This document shows, piece by piece, positions 8,347 to 16,809 of a DNA stretch of 39,766 nucleotides. The DNA is from Luteitalea sp. Its GTDB lineage: Bacteria > Acidobacteriota > Vicinamibacteria > Vicinamibacterales > Vicinamibacteraceae. The position numbers were made by a program, and so were the translations under genes. The notes beneath the pieces were generated by a model that was given only the letters and a program-made list of their open reading frames with translations, did no database searches and was not told where the DNA came from. Location: positions 1 through 39,766 of the forward strand of contig WHTZ01000059.1 of NCBI GenBank assembly GCA_009377495.1, written 5' to 3'. Each line of letters starts with the position of its first letter. The first letter of the stretch is position 1.

Positions 8347-9660
8347 TTATTCCCGCGCCGACAGCGACGCCATCCGTTCCAGCACTTCGACCAACGCGCG
8401 CCCGTTGTGGTACCCCGCCTTCCACGGGTGGGCCTTGTTCGCCTCACGCGGCTTCCCATCGGGCTGGATGGCGTCGTACCACTCTCCGGATTCCCAGTCC
8501 GTTTGATGTGTGTCCACCCAGTGCCAGGTCTTCTCGAACACGTCAGCGTAGCTGGCATCGGCCGTGAGCTGGTACATTTGAAGGGCGCTCACGAGCGCCT
8601 CGGCCTGCACCCACCAGATCTTCCCGCGCCGGTCCGCCGCCTTCTTCGGCGGGCCGCTATCGTAGAACCCGCCCGCCTCCTCGTCATAGCCGTAGGTGCG
8701 CGAGTACTCGAACAGCTCGCGGAAAAGGTCGTGATACGGCGCCGTCGGACGGTCCAAGGCCTCCAGGGCGTCGACGACGAGCCAGATGTTCTCGAGGTCA
8801 TGGCCGTACGAAACGCGCGCACCCGCGGCGTCGAGGATGGGCGTCCAGTCGCGCTCGTACCGATCGGTGCAGGCCACCCAGCCCTTGCGAACCACGGCCT
8901 GAGTCTGAATGGCGATGAGCTCGGCGAGACGTTCTTTGGCGAGCGCACGGCCGCCAGCTCGCACGTAGGTTGTCAAGGCCTCCAGTAGGTGGAGGTGCGT
9001 GTTCATCAGCTTCTGGTCGACCTCGTCACCGACATACGGTCGCTCGCCTGCTGGCGCGGCTGACCAGTCGCGCGCGAAGAACTCGCGGTAGCCACCGTAC
9101 TCGCGGTCCCATGCCTTTTCCTCGAGCAGATCGAACAGCCGGTTCGCCAGCTCCATGGCCTCGCGATTACGCGTGGCGACGTAATATTCCGACAAGGCAT
9201 AGAGACCGAACGCCTGACCGTAGAGGTGCTTGTGCGGGCCGCGCACCTCCTGCCCCGTCGGGTCGACCTCCCAATAGAAGCCGCCATGCTCTTGGTCCCA
9301 CATGTGGTCGCGGAGGAACCGGAAGCCCACGTCTGCGGCCTCACGCAGGCTCGCCTCGGCGACCTTGGCACGGAGCAGCCGTGACGCCAACCACAACGTG
9401 CGGGCCTGCGTGACGATCATCTTGGTCCCGCCGGGGAGCTCTTTGCCCTTCGGGCCGTAATGCACCGTATAGCCGCCGTGCTCTCGATCAACGGAGCGGG
9501 GGAACCAGAAGGGCACGACATTCTCGCGCAGGTTCCGCTCGATCTGTGGCACTAGGGCCGACAGTCGCTGCCGTGGACTGGTTTGCGCTGACGCAGGCGA
9601 GGCGACCGCCAGCGCCACCGCGATGAGCGCCCACATGGCGCCTTGAGCCGTGAATGGCAT
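8347..9660 (-). CDS. Secreted AGE-family sugar epimerase (cellobiose 2-epimerase-like)
   Basis: 437 aa from ATG 9658-9660 (GGAG ten bases upstream). Residues 1-26 are a signal peptide ending ASPASAQ. The rest is an (alpha/alpha)6 barrel of the N-acylglucosamine 2-epimerase family. Conserved pieces: TQARTLW (R87), GQAFGLYALSEYY, NTHLHLLEA (H222, H224), SYGHDLENIW (H287), IWWVQAEALVSAL and HPWKAGYHNGRAL (H411, H418). These Arg and His positions correspond to the catalytic set of cellobiose 2-epimerases, which convert the reducing glucose unit of disaccharides into mannose. Family members usually lack a signal peptide; export here suggests periplasmic action on imported or released oligosaccharides. 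The exact substrate cannot be read from sequence. The in-frame extension upstream to 9948 runs through the PadR region and is not coding. Confidence 0.85.
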   Translation of the reverse strand: MPFTAQGAMWALIAVALAVASPASAQTSPRQRLSALVPQIERNLRENVVPFWFPRSVDREHGGYTVHYGPKGKELPGGTKMIVTQARTLWLASRLLRAKVAEASLREAADVGFRFLRDHMWDQEHGGFYWEVDPTGQEVRGPHKHLYGQAFGLYALSEYYVATRNREAMELANRLFDLLEEKAWDREYGGYREFFARDWSAAPAGERPYVGDEVDQKLMNTHLHLLEALTTYVRAGGRALAKERLAELIAIQTQAVVRKGWVACTDRYERDWTPILDAAGARVSYGHDLENIWLVVDALEALDRPTAPYHDLFRELFEYSRTYGYDEEAGGFYDSGPPKKAADRRGKIWWVQAEALVSALQMYQLTADASYADVFEKTWHWVDTHQTDWESGEWYDAIQPDGKPREANKAHPWKAGYHNGRALVEVLERMASLSARE

Positions 9661-9751
9661 GCCAAGACACTCCGACGAGCACGACCCCTTCGCCGGACCG
9701 CGTGGACCGGCGGCTTCGCGCCTTCTGCCGTGCAGGTGTGACAAGTGGGCA

Positions 9752-9829
9752 TCATAGTCGATCCGTTGGCAACGCCTCCACAGGGTTGAGGCGCGCCGCA
9801 CGGCGGGCGGGAATTGCAACCGCCTCCCG
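9752..9829 (-). pseudogene. Relic: C-terminus of an FtsX/MacB-type (ADOP) permease
   Basis: Between two stop codons (TGA at 9830-9832 and TGA at 9752-9754) the minus strand reads EAVAIPARRAARLNPVEALP then TDRL. The pattern PARRAxRxxPxxALR is the invariant C-terminal tail of ADOP/MacB permeases; compare PARRASRIDPMVALRHE at the end of the complete permease at 22957-25746. Nothing else of the permease remains. The relic lies directly beside a complete PadR-ADOP pair, and the putative PadR promoter overlaps its 5' end. Confidence 0.6.
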
Positions 9830-9852
9830 TCATGGTGTATAGATCTTCTATA
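9814..9852 (+). promoter_or_regulatory. Candidate promoter and PadR operator
   Basis: TTGCAA (9814-9819), an 18-base spacer and TATAGA (9838-9843) form a recognisable sigma-70-type promoter ahead of the PadR gene. The -10 box is the left arm of the inverted repeat TATAGA-TCT-TCTATA (9838-9852), so a repressor bound there would block the promoter. PadR proteins are known to autoregulate through such palindromes in their own promoters; assignment here is by position. Confidence 0.5.
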
Positions 9853-9867
9853 TCGCAGTTGATCTCG

Positions 9868-10200
9868 ATGCCAACACATCCAACCGAACTGCTCAAAGGG
9901 ACGCTGGACCTGCTGATTCTCCGCACGCTCGAGCTCCAGCCGATGCATGGCGTCGCCATCGCCGAGCGGATCGCTCAGACGACGCGCGGCACGTTCCAGG
10001 TAAAGGCGGGCTCACTCTTTCCCGCCCTCCATCGTCTCGAACAGGAGGGCTGGATCACCGGCGAGTGGACGGCCTCGGCGGATAACCGGCGAGTAAAGTC
10101 GTACACGCTCACGCGGGCCGGACGGCGCCAGCTCGCCTCTGAGAAAGCGACGTGGCAGCGGATCGTCGCGGCCATGGGACAGGTGCTCGAATCAACGTAG
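9868..10200 (+). CDS. PadR-family transcriptional regulator
   Basis: 110 aa, starting at ATG 9868. LLKGTLDLLILRTLELQPMH followed by GVAIAERI is the winged-helix N-terminus typical of the PadR family, then KAGSLFPALHRLEQEGWITG (recognition helix and start of the wing) and KSYTLTRAGRRQLASE. The short C-terminal helix (TWQRIVAAMGQVLES) is the dimerisation arm of the PadR-s1 subfamily. It is followed after 32 bases by an ADOP permease, the usual partner of this subtype in Acidobacteria. It probably represses its own promoter and the permease in the absence of an inducer; the inducer is not known. Confidence 0.9.
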   Translation: MPTHPTELLKGTLDLLILRTLELQPMHGVAIAERIAQTTRGTFQVKAGSLFPALHRLEQEGWITGEWTASADNRRVKSYTLTRAGRRQLASEKATWQRIVAAMGQVLEST

Positions 10201-10232
10201 TAGGAACCAGCACCGACTGGTGGAGATCCACC

Positions 10233-12866
10233 ATGCCTCTTGGTTCGAGATTAGCCAGCCTTTTCCGTACCCTCTTGCGCAAGTCGCGCCTCGATCGCGA
10301 GCTGGACGAGGAGGTGCAGGGCTACCTCGAGGAGCTGGTGGCCCAAAGGAGGCAGCGCGGCCTGACGCCTGAGGAGGCCAGACGGGACGCGCTCCTCGAC
10401 ATGGGCGGTCTGGAGCAGGTCAGGGAAAAAGTGCGCGGCGTGCGAATCGGAAACGGCGTCGAAACGACGTTGCGCGACCTGCACCTGGCCTGGCGGATGA
10501 TTCGACGCTCGCCGAGCTTCGCCCTGGTGGTCACTCTAACGCTAGCGCTCGGCATCGGTGCCAACGTTACGATGTTCAGCGTGATCCATGCCGTGCTGTG
10601 GCGTCCGCTGCCGTATCCCGACCCTGATCGCCTTGTCATCCTCAACGTCGACACGAAGGGTGTCGTCAACGCCGGCGCGGCGCCGGGCGAGGTGCTGGAT
10701 CTACGCGCCCAGAGCCGGCTCGTCGATCATTTGTCCACGTTTTCTGGCGTCGACGCGCACGTGTACGTCGATCACGAGGCGGAGCGCGTTGCCGCCGCGA
10801 GCGTCAGTGACGATGTGCTGCCGCTGCTGGGGGCCATACCCGCGCTGGGCCGGACGCTTCGTGCGCGGCAGGATGTCGGAGAGAAGGTGCGGAGCGTCGT
10901 GATCAGCGACGGCCTCTGGCGCAGGCGATTCAAGAGTGATCCAGCCGTTCTCGGACGCCGCGTTCAGATCAACGAGCTGAACGTTGAGGTAGTCGGCATT
11001 CTGCGTCCAGACTTCCGGACCTTTCTCCCCCCGGCGTTCAACGCAGCGGAGGAGATCGATGTCTGGTTTCCGACCGGCATCGAAGACACACGCGAGGATC
11101 GGGGGTACGCCGTCGTCGGCCGCCTCAAGCCTGGCGTGACGCTCGCACAGGCACAGGCTGAATTCGACGGATTGGCCGCGCGTTTCGTCGAGGACCATCC
11201 CGAGACGTATCCGGACGGCACGCTGCGCCTCGCGCTGCACCCGCTGCGCCAGGCGCTCACCGACGACGTCGGGCCGGCCCTTGCCGCGCTCTCGGGCGCC
11301 GTTGGCTTTGTCCTGCTTATTGCCTGCGTGAACGTCGCCAACCTTATGCTGGCGCGCGGCAGCACGAGGAAGCGCGAGCTCGCAATCCGCCGGGCGCTCG
11401 GTGCCAGCGGTGCACGTCTCGTGCGGCAAGGGCTCACCGAAAGTCTCGTGCTCGGCGCAATCGGGGGTGCCGCCGGTCTCCTCGCCGGCTACCTCGGGCT
11501 GGAGCTCGTCGATTGGCTACGCCCGGCGCACCTTCCGCGCGAGTCCCAAATCTCGGTCGATGGAACCGTCGTCCTTTATGCCGTGGGTCTCTCGGTTGCC
11601 ACCAGCCTGCTATTCGGGCTGCTGCCTGCGATGCGCCTCGCGTCGGATCACGGGCACGAGCGGCTGAAGGCCGGCCGGTCGGAAACGGCGTCTCCCGGCA
11701 CGCGCAGGTTGCAGCGGGCCCTCGTTGTTGCGGAGGTGGCGCTTTCAATCGTGCCGCTGGTAGCTGCCGGCTTGATGCTTCGGACGTTCGTGAACCTGAC
11801 GCACGCACCCATTGGATTCGATCCCTCGAACCTGCTGACGGCCACGGCGCCATCCAGCTCCGACATATGGGGTGACGTCGAGCAGAGCTGGGCGTTCTAC
11901 CGTGACGTGCTAGATCGTGTCCGTCGGTTGGCAGGGGTCGAGGCTGTGAGTGCCGCACACCCCTTGCCGTTTGGGGCATGGCAGGTGACTCGACGCTACG
12001 GGCGCGACGGGGATCTCGATACGCCGCTGTCGCTTGGCACCCAGCAAACGGTCATGCCCGGATATCTACGGCTCGTCGGGACCGCGTTGCGCGAAGGTCG
12101 GGACTTCACGACCGCCGACATCGATGCTCAGCGGCCGGTGGTCATCGTCGACGAGCGGCTGGCTCGGCGGCTCTGGCCGGGCGGCGCGCTCGGAGAGCAG
12201 CTCATCGTGCAGGTCGGGCAGCGTCGGGAAGTGCTGGAGGTCATTGGCGTGACGAACGCCGTTCGCATGACGCAGGTGCGCGACGACGACACACCACACT
12301 TCTTCGTGCCGTATCACTTCTTTCCGATCCAGATGTCGCTGGTGGTCAAGACCACGGAAAGTGACGACGCGATCGGTCCGACGATTGAGTCGACGATCGA
12401 GTCGCTTGGCACTGGCCGTGCTGTGTTCGACATTCGACCGATGGCCGACTACGTGACCGACTCGGTCAGCGACACGCGGTTCACGCTGCTTGTGCTGGTC
12501 GGTTTTGCCAGCGCGTCGCTCCTGCTCGCGGCCTTCGGGCTCTACGGCACGCTGGCGTATCTCATCTCGCAGCGGTCGCAAGAGCTTGGCGTGCGGATGG
12601 CGCTCGGTGCCACCGCTGGACGCGTCGTCGGGATGGTGGTCAGAGAAGGCGCCGCGCTGGCGGCCGTTGGCGCGGCCATCGGTCTGGCAGGTGCGCTCGC
12701 CATCACGCGCACTCTTCGCAGCTTGCTATATGGCGTGACGCCATTCGACAGCGCAACCATCGTGAGCGTCGCCGGCGTCGTTACCCTTGCGGCGGTCGTT
12801 GCCGCAGCGCATCCAGCATGGCGGGCCGCCCGAATCGATCCAAGCACAACGCTTCGAAGTGAGTGA
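10233..12866 (+). CDS. ADOP-type ABC transporter permease (MacB/FtsX-like)
   Basis: 877 aa from ATG 10233, with GGAGA nine bases upstream. Layout: an N-terminal permease-prefix helix bundle (SRLDRELDEEVQGYLEELVA, LTPEEARRDALLDMGG), then MacB-type units arranged twice, each with an extracytoplasmic domain and FtsX membrane segments. TM1 is FALVVTLTLALGIGANVTMF; the middle FtsX unit contains LLIACVNVANLMLARGSTRK; the last segment is LAAFGLYGTLAYLISQRSQE with LGVRMALGA. The tail is AHPAWRAARIDPSTTLRSE. No ATPase gene lies nearby, which is usual for this class, hence 'orphan' permease. Such proteins are thought to take part in export or envelope stress, but the cargo is unknown. Co-transcribed with padR (gap 32 bases). 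Confidence 0.9.
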   Translation: MPLGSRLASLFRTLLRKSRLDRELDEEVQGYLEELVAQRRQRGLTPEEARRDALLDMGGLEQVREKVRGVRIGNGVETTLRDLHLAWRMIRRSPSFALVVTLTLALGIGANVTMFSVIHAVLWRPLPYPDPDRLVILNVDTKGVVNAGAAPGEVLDLRAQSRLVDHLSTFSGVDAHVYVDHEAERVAAASVSDDVLPLLGAIPALGRTLRARQDVGEKVRSVVISDGLWRRRFKSDPAVLGRRVQINELNVEVVGILRPDFRTFLPPAFNAAEEIDVWFPTGIEDTREDRGYAVVGRLKPGVTLAQAQAEFDGLAARFVEDHPETYPDGTLRLALHPLRQALTDDVGPALAALSGAVGFVLLIACVNVANLMLARGSTRKRELAIRRALGASGARLVRQGLTESLVLGAIGGAAGLLAGYLGLELVDWLRPAHLPRESQISVDGTVVLYAVGLSVATSLLFGLLPAMRLASDHGHERLKAGRSETASPGTRRLQRALVVAEVALSIVPLVAAGLMLRTFVNLTHAPIGFDPSNLLTATAPSSSDIWGDVEQSWAFYRDVLDRVRRLAGVEAVSAAHPLPFGAWQVTRRYGRDGDLDTPLSLGTQQTVMPGYLRLVGTALREGRDFTTADIDAQRPVVIVDERLARRLWPGGALGEQLIVQVGQRREVLEVIGVTNAVRMTQVRDDDTPHFFVPYHFFPIQMSLVVKTTESDDAIGPTIESTIESLGTGRAVFDIRPMADYVTDSVSDTRFTLLVLVGFASASLLLAAFGLYGTLAYLISQRSQELGVRMALGATAGRVVGMVVREGAALAAVGAAIGLAGALAITRTLRSLLYGVTPFDSATIVSVAGVVTLAAVVAAAHPAWRAARIDPSTTLRSE

Positions 12867-12903
12867 GGCGTGCCGCATTCCGTCGGCGTGATTACCGCTG
12901 TGG

Positions 12904-13140
12904 TCAGGTTAACAAGCGCCTGGCTCGGGCTTTAGCCAACCTCATAAGGTGTTCTAGTTGCAGGTAGTGATCTAGTTCGGACCGTTCCTCCAAGGACAAA
13001 CTGCTGGTCTTTTCACGGTCGATCAAGTCAGCGACTCGTGTTCGGGTTCTTTGCGACGGGCGAAAAGCGACAAGCGTACCAGGAGTCGTTCCGGCCGCGA
13101 GGAAGTCAACGATTTCTTCGTAGGCTCTCACGGTACTCAT
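12904..13140 (-). CDS. Small conserved hypothetical protein, antitoxin-like
   Basis: 78 aa, soluble and highly charged: MSTVRAYEEIVDFLAAGTTP at the start, FRPSQRTRTRVADLIDREK in the middle, ERSELDHYLQLEHLMRLAKA at the end. I recall close relatives (FRPS ... RVADLIxREK ... LDHYLxLEHLMRLAKARA) in many bacteria, often in pairs with a small nuclease gene, so an antitoxin-like role is possible. Here no partner exists: downstream is the convergent permease end, upstream (12 bases) the stop of the helical-barrel gene. No clear ribosome site is seen, so translation may depend on the gene before it. Confidence 0.65.
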   Translation of the reverse strand: MSTVRAYEEIVDFLAAGTTPGTLVAFRPSQRTRTRVADLIDREKTSSLSLEERSELDHYLQLEHLMRLAKARARRLLT

Positions 13141-13152
13141 ATTGTGATTCTA

Positions 13153-14826
13153 TCATCGTGACACGTCATTGGGTTCGGCCCTCTCGACCACCCAATCTCC
13201 GGCGGACAGCTCCACACCTTCGATCAACTCCGACCCGAGACGAATCATCTCCCGCGACGGGTCTGTCGTGGGGTGTAGCCGATACAAGGTATTTTCGTCG
13301 ACCACGAACCACTCGGGAAACTCGTTCAGGCGGACGTAGTTCTGATCCAAGTTCAGCACGCGACGGTGGCGGGCGTAGTCGAACTGCATGATCGTAGGCG
13401 AGGGCGCCACAAGGCTCAGATAGAGACGTTCGTTATCCTGCACCGCCCCGACCTGCATGCCCGGCTGCCAGCGCGCCGGTCGGACGCCACGGCTCTGCAT
13501 CAGCGCATAGAGCATCGCGGTGCGACTAAAGTTCCCCTCGCCGTACCAGTACTCGACGTGCCCGTCAGGCCGCTGCATGTCGAGCATGACGCGCATCTCT
13601 GATTCGATCCACTCGAGCGCTTCGGGCACGGGCTCCCGCGCCACCAGATAGAGCGCGCTCTCGATGGTGTCCGCATAGCCGTCGAACGACCCCCGCGGCA
13701 ACCGCGCGTTGGTCGTCGGTTCCCAGACGTGGTCGCGATACTTGGGAAGGTTGCGGAGCACGCGGACGACGGCATCACGATAGCGGCGCTCGCCCGTACA
13801 CTGGTAGAAAGCGTAGAGGGCGCCGTAGACGTAGCCCCAGTTATCTGAGAGACCAGGCCCGATCGGCTTCAGGGTGGCTGCGTCCACCTCGTTGTACAGG
13901 AGGCCGTCCGGATTCGCGGACTCGAGAATGCGGTCGAGCATCCGCGCGATGGGCGCGCGCCATTTGGCTGCTCGCGGGCTTCGCCAGCGCTGCTCGTTCG
14001 CATACTGGAGCACGAGGCCCACCACGAGCTCGTTGCCGTGGTCGCGGAGTCGCAGGCGTTGGTCTCCTGTATGCGCGGTAAAGTCCCACTCGCTGCTCGG
14101 CACACCATGATTGCCCGGCAGCACTTCGTCGATGTACGCGTCTGCAATGCGGCGAGCCCAGTCGATGAAGCGCTGGTCGCCCGTCATGACGCCGAGCCGT
14201 GCCAGCACCTGCAGGTAATCGCCGTTCAGCTCCGAGTCTGACGCTGGCAGGCGCCCGAAGCGCGAGTCGACCGGCGCGCGCTCCATCGCGTCGGCGACCA
14301 TGTCCACCATGCGGTCATACCAGGGTGTGCGACCGAGATACTCGGTGACGGCCAAGAGACCGTCCTTGGCATACTCGCCCGCGCCAAACAGGCTGGGTGG
14401 CCCGAGCTTGCCGGTGTGCAGGTCGAGATTCCCCGGAATGGACGCCTCGGCGCTCGTGTAGCGAACGTCGTTGCGCAGCATCTCCATCATGCGGCCGCGA
14501 TAGAGGTCAGGATCAGTCAGCTGCGCGGTAAGAATCAGATAGGGATACAGGTCTGCGCCGGAGTTGTGCGGGGTGTACTCGCGCGCGTCACCGCTGGGCG
14601 CGACGTCGCTGTCGGGCCAGGGAACCCGGTCGGGTAGCAACAGAGTACGCTCATCGGCGTGTGTCAGCCAGGCTCGCATGAGCCGGTCCATCGCCGCCAC
14701 CGCCCGCTCGAACCGCACGCCCCGGTCGCGAGCCTGTGCCGTCACTGCCTCGTCCGCAGTGGTGAGGGCACGGGCCGTGAGAGCACCAGCCAGGACAAAC
14801 GCTACGACCGATACACGACGGAGCAT
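13153..14826 (-). CDS. Secreted helical-barrel protein of unknown function
   Basis: 557 aa with a signal peptide (MLRRVSVVAFVLAGALTARA). The body is rich in alternating aromatic/charged helices with motifs such as NSGADLYPYLILTAQL, DSELNGDYLQVLARLG, DHGNELVVGLVLQYA, DNWGYVYGALYAFYQCTGER and FDGYADTIESALYLVAREP. This resembles the (alpha/alpha)6 toroid of six-hairpin glycosidases and polysaccharide lyases, but I cannot assign a family or catalytic residues. It stands alone: vapC lies 66 bases upstream, the small hypothetical protein 12 bases downstream. A carbohydrate-active role would fit the surroundings and is only inferred. Confidence 0.75.
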   Translation of the reverse strand: MLRRVSVVAFVLAGALTARALTTADEAVTAQARDRGVRFERAVAAMDRLMRAWLTHADERTLLLPDRVPWPDSDVAPSGDAREYTPHNSGADLYPYLILTAQLTDPDLYRGRMMEMLRNDVRYTSAEASIPGNLDLHTGKLGPPSLFGAGEYAKDGLLAVTEYLGRTPWYDRMVDMVADAMERAPVDSRFGRLPASDSELNGDYLQVLARLGVMTGDQRFIDWARRIADAYIDEVLPGNHGVPSSEWDFTAHTGDQRLRLRDHGNELVVGLVLQYANEQRWRSPRAAKWRAPIARMLDRILESANPDGLLYNEVDAATLKPIGPGLSDNWGYVYGALYAFYQCTGERRYRDAVVRVLRNLPKYRDHVWEPTTNARLPRGSFDGYADTIESALYLVAREPVPEALEWIESEMRVMLDMQRPDGHVEYWYGEGNFSRTAMLYALMQSRGVRPARWQPGMQVGAVQDNERLYLSLVAPSPTIMQFDYARHRRVLNLDQNYVRLNEFPEWFVVDENTLYRLHPTTDPSREMIRLGSELIEGVELSAGDWVVERAEPNDVSR

Positions 14827-14892
14827 TGGCCTACTGCCGCGCCGCAGGATACCAGACCGCTCGCGGTCGGCCCAGAGGGCTCACTAGAGGGC

Positions 14893-15279
14893 TCACCAGA
14901 CTCGCTTCACGCCATATCGCCGAAAAGCCGGATCGACAGAGACGATAGCCAGACGCTCGAGGAGAGCCTGGGCGACCAGGACACGGTCGAACGGATCCCG
15001 ATGGTGGAACGCGAGCGAAGCCACGCGCGCCGTGTGCGAGAACTTGATGGGCAGCAGCGTGAAGCCGTTGGTCGCCATCTGCGACGGTACGAACTGGTTG
15101 ACGGTCGATCCGAGGCTGAGCTTCCCCAAACTGACCTTGATTGCCATCTCCCAACAGCTCACGAGGCTGACCAAGCACTCGTTCGTGCGATCCGCGATGG
15201 CCGCGTGGGCGCGACGCGACAGCCGCTTGTCGTCAGCGACCCACCAGAGGAAGGCATGCGTGTCGAGCAGGAGCCGCAT
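14893..15279 (-). CDS. vapC: VapC-type PIN-domain toxin
   Basis: 128 aa. The acidic residues of the PIN nuclease centre are all visible: D6 (LLLDTHAFLWW), E44 (SLVSCWEMAIK), D95 and D98 (HHRDPFDR), D116 (VSVDPAF). VapC toxins cut RNA, usually initiator tRNA or the sarcin-ricin loop, with Mg2+ held by these residues. The subgroup with DTHAFLWW and HRDPFDRxLVAQA is common in soil bacteria. The antitoxin stop (TGA 15279-15281) overlaps the start in the pattern GTGATG, so either GTG 15280-15282 or ATG 15277-15279 begins the protein, and translation is coupled to the antitoxin. The gene appears intact. Confidence 0.9.
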   Translation of the reverse strand: MRLLLDTHAFLWWVADDKRLSRRAHAAIADRTNECLVSLVSCWEMAIKVSLGKLSLGSTVNQFVPSQMATNGFTLLPIKFSHTARVASLAFHHRDPFDRVLVAQALLERLAIVSVDPAFRRYGVKRVW

Positions 15280-15518
15280 CACCCGTAGTCCGCGAAGTCG
15301 GGCGGCGTGTCGTCGAAATCAGCGGACATCTGGACCTGTCCCTTGGCCGAGCCCGGCGAGCGCATTCCCGGCGGCTCGAGCGGCACGAGCTTCAGCAGCG
15401 GCTGGTTGTCCTTCGCGATCACGACCTCTTCGCCGAGGAGGGCCTCACGCACGAGCTCTGAGAAGCGCGCTTTCGCCTCGGCCACGTTGTAGTGATGCGT
15501 CGATGAGATCTTCGCCAT
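15279..15518 (-). CDS. vapB: VapB/Phd-type antitoxin
   Basis: 79 aa. The N-terminal part (YNVAEAKARFSELVREALLG, then EEVVIAKDNQPLLKLVPLEP) is the Phd/YefM-type DNA-binding fold. The acidic C-terminal tail (SADFDDTPPDFADYG) is the segment that usually wraps around the PIN toxin and blocks it. The ATG at 15516-15518 has no ribosome site; it lies just where transcription from the promoter at 15525-15553 should begin, so the message may be leaderless. Two palindromes cover that promoter and are probably the operator sites of the VapBC complex. Confidence 0.9.
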   Translation of the reverse strand: MAKISSTHHYNVAEAKARFSELVREALLGEEVVIAKDNQPLLKLVPLEPPGMRSPGSAKGQVQMSADFDDTPPDFADYG

Positions 15519-15519
15519 G

Positions 15520-15563
15520 TGGTCATGTTAGATGACCAACGAACGGAAGTCAACCTGGTTGAC
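15520..15563 (-). promoter_or_regulatory. vapBC promoter with two operator palindromes
   Basis: On the minus strand TTGACT (15553-15548), a 17-base spacer and TAACAT (15530-15525) form a near-consensus promoter. Palindrome 1, GTCAACC-T-GGTTGAC (15549-15563), covers the -35 box. Palindrome 2, TGGTCAT-GTTAG-ATGACCA (15520-15538), covers the -10 box. Both are perfect seven-base inverted repeats. Toxin-antitoxin complexes of this type are known to repress their own promoter through such sites. Confidence 0.75.
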
Positions 15564-15622
15564 GGGAGGGCAGATATCCGAGCAATGTGGAGAGCGGGAA
15601 ACGACCGTTCGTCAGGCCGCGC

Positions 15623-16807
15623 ATGCTCGAGTGCACACCATTTCACTCTCGTACATCGGCCTTGATGCAAGGCGCCGCGTGGCGTCGCTGGGCGGGCTAT
15701 GTCGTGGCCAGCTCCTACGAGCTCACACATGATCGCGAGTACGCGGCCATCCGAAGCACGGCCGCCCTCATCGACATCTCTCCGCTTCAGAAGTATCGGA
15801 TTGACGGCCCTGACGCCGCACGGTTGTTGGATCGTGTCATCACGCGCGACGTGTCACGGTGCGCGGTGGGACAAGTGCTCTACACGCCGTGGTGTCGCGC
15901 TGACGGCAGGGTGCTCGAGGATGGCACCGTCTCGCGGCTGGAGGAGCAGCGCTTTCGACTGACCTCGGCGGAACCGAATCTCCGCTGGCTGCATCAAAAC
16001 GCCACGGGACTCGCGGTCGGCATCGCGGATGAGTCCGAGACGCTTGCTGCGTTGGCCCTGCAGGGGCCGTCGTCGCGAGAGATTCTGTCACAGCTCGTCG
16101 ATGCATCCCTTGACGCGCTGCCGTACTTCCGGCTCACGCCGGCATGCATCGCGAGCTGTCCAGTGGTTGTGTCTCGGACGGGCTACACAGGCGACCTCGG
16201 GTATGAGATCTGGCTCCATCGCGATCACGCCGAGCCGATTTGGGACGCCCTGATTGAAGCCGGCACGCCGTACGGGTTGGTGCCTACCGGCCTGCTCGCC
16301 ATGGACATCGCGCGGATTGAGGCGGGACTGCTGCTGCTCGGCGTCGACTATATCTCCGCCCGTCATGCCGTGATCGAGGCGCAGACTTCGTCACCGTTCG
16401 AGTTGAATCTCGGCTGGGCCGTGAGCCTCGAGAAGCCACGCTTCGTCGGTCGGCAGGCCTTGTTCGAAGAGCGTGCCCGAGGCTCGGCCTGGGCGTTGGT
16501 CGGGATCGAAGTAGATTGGGACGCGCTCGAACGGTTGTACACGAACATTGGCTTGCCGCCTCAGGTGCCGACCGTCCCGTGGCGCACGAGCGTGCCACTC
16601 TATGCCCGCGGCCGGCAGGTCGGTTATGCGACCAGCGGCTGCTGGTCGCCGCTGTTGAAGAAGTCGATTGCGTTGGCGCATCTCGAGTCGGCTTCTGCTC
16701 GGCAGGAGACCGTCGAGATGGAGGTCACCGTCGAGCATCGACGGAAGCGCGCCCTAGCCTACGTGCGGCGCCTGCCATTCTTCAATCCGCAGCGAAAGCG
16801 CGCCTAA
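15623..16807 (+). CDS. GcvT-like folate-dependent aminomethyltransferase family protein
   Basis: 394 aa from ATG 15623 (MLECTPFHSRTSAL), chosen because family relatives begin in this way; further upstream ATG 15587 is less likely. The GcvT/YgfZ fold is clear: EYAAIRSTAALIDISPLQKY (N-terminal T-protein motif), DGRVLEDGTVSRL (the acidic residue next to folate in T-protein), SRTGYTGDLGYEIWL, RIEAGLLLLGVDY and the C-terminal barrel VGYATSGCWSPLLKKSIALA. T-proteins pass a methylene group from an amine to tetrahydrofolate; other relatives act in sarcosine, dimethylglycine or betaine breakdown. No glycine-cleavage P or H protein is nearby, but two FAD oxidoreductases follow at once (2 and 74 bases), which suggests an oxidative demethylation route. 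The substrate is unknown. Confidence 0.82.
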   Translation: MLECTPFHSRTSALMQGAAWRRWAGYVVASSYELTHDREYAAIRSTAALIDISPLQKYRIDGPDAARLLDRVITRDVSRCAVGQVLYTPWCRADGRVLEDGTVSRLEEQRFRLTSAEPNLRWLHQNATGLAVGIADESETLAALALQGPSSREILSQLVDASLDALPYFRLTPACIASCPVVVSRTGYTGDLGYEIWLHRDHAEPIWDALIEAGTPYGLVPTGLLAMDIARIEAGLLLLGVDYISARHAVIEAQTSSPFELNLGWAVSLEKPRFVGRQALFEERARGSAWALVGIEVDWDALERLYTNIGLPPQVPTVPWRTSVPLYARGRQVGYATSGCWSPLLKKSIALAHLESASARQETVEMEVTVEHRRKRALAYVRRLPFFNPQRKRA

Positions 16808-16809
16808 GG

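Noticed and set aside
12904..15518. Treating the small protein at 12904-13140 as part of the vapBC module
   Set aside because: It is separated from vapC by the 1.7-kb helical-barrel gene and has no toxin partner.
15623..16807. True glycine cleavage T-protein (gcvT)
   Set aside because: No gcvH or gcvP nearby and the C-terminal third differs from canonical T-protein; kept as family-level call without gene symbol.
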